Notes under the pieces: generated by a model
Told to the model about the DNA's origin: nothing
The model's database searches: none
What the model saw: the letters and a program-made list of their open reading frames with translations, nothing else
Origin: CALAED01 sp937891035
GTDB lineage: Bacteria; Actinomycetota; Actinomycetes; Streptosporangiales; Streptosporangiaceae
Assembly: GCA_035642125.1 (NCBI GenBank)
Contig: DASQSZ010000393.1
Span: 1-31,361 of the forward strand
DNA: 31,361 nucleotides
Direction: 5' to 3'
Part shown: one piece after another, positions 28,931 through 31,361 of the stretch
Position numbering within the stretch: the first letter of the stretch is position 1
How the letters are laid out: each line of letters starts with the position of its first letter
Program-made: the position numbers and the translations under genes

Positions 28931-29848
28931 TCAGGGCTCTCTTTCGGGCGTCCGATGGTCGTGCGTCTCCCGGATGCCGGCGAGCAGCGTCGGTGCGAGA
29001 CCCGGGTGGCAGACCAGGATATCGGGCAGCTCGGGGTTGATTTGGTTGTACACGAGCGGAGCTCCGTCGATGCGGGAGGCGTGCGCCCCGGCCGCCAGGG
29101 CGACGGCGGCGGGCGCGGCCGAGTCCCACTCGTACTGGCCGCCGGCATGGATGTAGGCGTCGACCCGGCCCAGCAGCACCGCGGCGATCTTCGCCCCGGC
29201 CGAGCCGATCTCGACCAGCTCCATCGTCACGTGCCGCTTGCCGAGGTGAGCGGCCAGCGGAGTCAAGAACGCGGGCGGCCGGCTCCGGCTCACCGCGACC
29301 CTGATCCGCCCGGTGTCGACGAGCTGCTTGATGCTCAGCGGGGTCGTCTCGCCAGTCCCGGCAGTCTCGGCTGACCCGGAGGTCTCGGCTGACCCGGAGG
29401 TCTCGGCTGACCCGGCGGTCTCGGCTGACCCGGCCGTCCCGGGTGTTCGCACGTCCAGCACCGCGGCGCCGTTCGCGGTCGTGGTCAGCGTGCGGCCTTC
29501 GGCCGGCAACGCCACCGCGCCGGCGGCGAGCCTGCCGCGCTCCCACAGTGCCACGTGCACGGCCCAGTCGCTGCGGCCCTCCTCGCCGAACTCCCTGGTG
29601 CCGTCCAGCGGGTCCACGATCCACACCCGGTCGGCCCCCAGCCGCGCCGCGTCGTCCTTGCCCTCCTCGCTGAGCACGGCGTCGCCGGGACGCCGCTCGG
29701 CCAGCTCGGCCACGAGATAGTCATGGGAGTCCAGGTCGCCGGCGTCCTTCAGCGCGCGTGGATCGGCGAACCCACGGTCCGCGCGCAGCCGCAGTAGCCG
29801 CCGGCCCGCCTCGGTCGCCAGCGCGGCCGCCACGGCGTGATCAGTCAA
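28931..29848 (-). CDS. cysQ: 3'(2'),5'-bisphosphate nucleotidase, CysQ family, with in-frame repeat insert
   Basis: 305-aa member of the inositol-monophosphatase fold that would hydrolyse PAP, the inhibitory by-product of sulfotransferases, to AMP; PAPS hydrolysis is also known in the family. Metal-binding motifs are intact: EE (61-62), DPLDGT (79-84) and WDSAAP (241-246). Between the two lobes is a low-complexity insert (about 135-167) of repeated SAETxG units, encoded by 18-bp tandem repeats; this accounts for most of the excess over the usual ~250-270 aa. The start is TTG 29848 with a G-rich Shine-Dalgarno sequence just upstream. It is directly upstream of cysD (6-bp gap), tying PAP recycling to sulfate activation. 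Other IMPase-fold activities cannot be excluded, but the context favours CysQ. Confidence 0.9.
   Translation of the reverse strand: MTDHAVAAALATEAGRRLLRLRADRGFADPRALKDAGDLDSHDYLVAELAERRPGDAVLSEEGKDDAARLGADRVWIVDPLDGTREFGEEGRSDWAVHVALWERGRLAAGAVALPAEGRTLTTTANGAAVLDVRTPGTAGSAETAGSAETSGSAETSGSAETAGTGETTPLSIKQLVDTGRIRVAVSRSRPPAFLTPLAAHLGKRHVTMELVEIGSAGAKIAAVLLGRVDAYIHAGGQYEWDSAAPAAVALAAGAHASRIDGAPLVYNQINPELPDILVCHPGLAPTLLAGIRETHDHRTPEREP
29346..29435. repeat. 18-bp tandem minisatellite inside cysQ
   Basis: Four near-identical 18-bp units begin at 29364, 29382, 29400 and 29418 (core GTCTCGGCTGACCCGG, differing mainly in the last two bases), preceded by a degraded fifth unit at 29346-29363. On the coding (minus) strand each unit encodes a hexapeptide of the type SAETxG. 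The unit length keeps the cysQ frame, so copy-number changes would lengthen or shorten the loop without frameshift. Confidence 0.95.
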
Positions 29849-29870
29849 CGTTCCCCCCGAGATGAAAGGT

Positions 29871-31346
29871 TCAGTACGCGCCGGATCCGCGGGCGACCGC
29901 GGACCAGGTCTTCCAGAGGATCTGCAGGTCCAGCATCAGTGACCAATTCTCCACATAGCGCAGGTCGAGGCGTACTGATTCCTCCCAGGACAGGTCGCTG
30001 CGGCCGCTCACCTGCCACAGGCCGGTCATGCCCGGCCGGACGACCAGCCGCCTGCGGACATCGTCACCATACTTGGCGACCTCGTCCGGCAGCGGCGGGC
30101 GCGGCCCGACCAGCGACATGTCACCGCGAAGCACGTTGATCAGCTGCGGCAGCTCATCGAGGGAGTAGCGGCGCAGCCGGGCCCCGACGGTGGTGACGCG
30201 AGGGTCATTCTTGATCTTGAAAAGCAGGCCGTCGTGCTCGTTGCGTTGCAGCAGATCGGGCTTGCGCCGCTCGGCGTCCGACACCATCGTACGGAACTTC
30301 AGCATGGTGAACTCTCGGCCACCCCGGCCGATCCGCGTCTGCCGGAACAGCACGGGCCCCGGGCTCCCCAGCCGGATCGAGATGGCGATCACCACGAACA
30401 GCGGCGTCAGCGCCAGCAGCGCGGCAAGCGCGCTCACCCGGTCAAACAGGGTCTTGACCAGCTGCCGGCCGCCGCTCAGCTCGGGGTGTTCCACATGCAG
30501 CAGGGGCAGCCCCGCGACCGGGCGGATCGAGATGCGCGGCCCGGCCACATCCATGAGGGCGGGCGCCACGACCAACTCGACGTCGTCTTTTTCGAGCTGC
30601 CAGGCGAGCCTGCGCAAGGCGACGCCGTTCATCTCCGGACAGGCCAGGACGGCGACGCTGTCGGCGCCGATGTTCTCGACCACGAGGGCGGTCTCGCCGA
30701 AGTCACCGAGGACGGGGACTCCCTCGACGTCCTTGACGGCGTCCTCGCCCGACGACAGCGCGGTGGGAAGGCAGACGGCCACGATGTCCATGCCGTGGTA
30801 GCGCTTTTCGCGCAGCAGCCGGATCAGGTCGCAAAGGGCGGCGCGATGACCCACGGCGACGACCCGACGCATGCACTTGCCGTCCCAGCGCATCCGGTGC
30901 AAGCGTTTGCGCAGCTTGTAGCGGGCGAAGATGTTGAGCGCCGTCGCGATCGGCATGGCGATCACGACGTAGCCGCGGGCCACGTCGGTCTTGGTGGCGT
31001 ACGCGACGATCGCCACCGTGGCGGTCAGCACGAAGCCGGCCTGAAGCACCCGGCGGAACTCCTCCGAGCCCACGCCGATGAGGCGCGGCTCGTAGCCGCG
31101 GCACACCGCGAGGGTGACCAGCCACAGGAACGGGAGCGAGGCGGTCATCGCGATGTACGGCATGGTGTAGATGCTCGTCACGCCGCGGAATCTGATGGCG
31201 AGGGCGAGGACGCCGGCGACCAGCATGCTCAGGAAGTCGATGCCGACAGCCAGCCTGACATACCAGGTGGTCCAGTCTCCGGATTGCTCGCGCCGGGTCG
31301 CGGTCACGGTCTGGGTCACGGAGCGCACTTTCTCGACCACCGCCAT
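29871..31346 (-). CDS. Initiating phosphoglycosyltransferase (polyprenyl-phosphate sugar phosphotransferase, WbaP/ExoY type)
   Basis: 491-aa membrane enzyme that starts polysaccharide repeat units by moving a sugar phosphate from a nucleotide donor onto undecaprenyl (or another polyprenyl) phosphate. The N-terminal half has about four or five hydrophobic segments (about 28-50, 62-82, 103-120, 125-142) and a cytoplasmic nucleotide-binding-like domain (about 155-285), as in WbaP/CpsE-like proteins. The C-terminal catalytic domain (about 298-491) has a reentrant hydrophobic helix, the KFRTMVSD segment, the DELPQL motif and LVGPRPP, followed by RPGMTGLWQVSGRS. The donor sugar cannot be told. ATG 31346 is the annotated start, 15 bp from the window edge, with no strong Shine-Dalgarno sequence; its promoter lies outside. 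It ends 22 bp before cysQ, so it is likely the first visible gene of the minus-strand operon. Confidence 0.94.
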   Translation of the reverse strand: MAVVEKVRSVTQTVTATRREQSGDWTTWYVRLAVGIDFLSMLVAGVLALAIRFRGVTSIYTMPYIAMTASLPFLWLVTLAVCRGYEPRLIGVGSEEFRRVLQAGFVLTATVAIVAYATKTDVARGYVVIAMPIATALNIFARYKLRKRLHRMRWDGKCMRRVVAVGHRAALCDLIRLLREKRYHGMDIVAVCLPTALSSGEDAVKDVEGVPVLGDFGETALVVENIGADSVAVLACPEMNGVALRRLAWQLEKDDVELVVAPALMDVAGPRISIRPVAGLPLLHVEHPELSGGRQLVKTLFDRVSALAALLALTPLFVVIAISIRLGSPGPVLFRQTRIGRGGREFTMLKFRTMVSDAERRKPDLLQRNEHDGLLFKIKNDPRVTTVGARLRRYSLDELPQLINVLRGDMSLVGPRPPLPDEVAKYGDDVRRRLVVRPGMTGLWQVSGRSDLSWEESVRLDLRYVENWSLMLDLQILWKTWSAVARGSGAY

Positions 31347-31361
31347 AAAGGCCTACACCCC

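Noticed and set aside
29346..29435. Short regular repeats considered as a CRISPR array
   Set aside because: The 18-bp units are directly adjacent with no spacers and lie in frame within cysQ. No cas genes are present.

Overview
The window is uniformly GC-rich, with GTG and TTG starts alongside ATG, tight gene packing and frequent ATGA/TGATG overlaps. Together with the mfd - SurA-like lipoprotein - mazG block, the PASTA-tailed class A PBP and the actinobacterial-type polysaccharide genes, this points to a high-GC actinomycete, plausibly of the Streptosporangiales or a relative. I cannot name a genus from sequence alone. No rRNA, tRNA, insertion sequence, phage gene or CRISPR array was seen.

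Layout. (1) 16-1666, plus: ATPase and permease of a nitrate/sulfonate/taurine-type ABC importer. (2) 1692-9607, minus: housekeeping block with a bifunctional penicillin-binding protein, MazG nucleotide pyrophosphohydrolase, a SurA-N-like lipoprotein and the transcription-repair coupling factor Mfd. (3) 9793-23351, plus: methyltransferase, an APS kinase fused to a degraded ATP-sulfurylase domain, a TauE/SafE permease, a secreted GH26-like protein, a Wzz/BY-kinase-like protein, an O-antigen-ligase/Wzy-like polymerase, an APH-fold kinase, a sulfotransferase, a Wzx-like flippase and, after a terminator, a DUF234-type ATPase. (4) 31346-23574, minus and converging on block 3: an initiating phosphoglycosyltransferase (WbaP/ExoY type), CysQ, CysD, CysN, a second sulfotransferase, a GT2 glycosyltransferase and a second GH26-like lipoprotein.

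How the genes fit together. Blocks 3 and 4 read as one locus for a Wzx/Wzy-type extracellular polysaccharide that is sulfated. CysD/CysN would make APS, the CysC domain would phosphorylate it to PAPS, two unrelated sulfotransferases would transfer the sulfate, and CysQ would remove the PAP by-product. The lipid-linked unit would be started by the phosphoglycosyltransferase, extended by glycosyltransferases (only one lies in the window), flipped by Wzx, polymerised by Wzy and controlled by Wzz. The paired secreted GH26-like proteins at the inner ends of the two arms could trim or release the polymer. No sulfate-reducing genes (cysH, sulfite reductase) are visible here, which favours sulfation over cysteine synthesis, although the rest of the genome is unseen.

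The most unusual points are the apparently dead ATP-sulfurylase domain on the APS kinase, the BY-kinase-like domain that has lost all three Walker-type motifs yet keeps a tyrosine-rich tail, an 18-bp in-frame minisatellite in cysQ, and a perfect GC hairpin inside the 3' end of a sulfotransferase gene.
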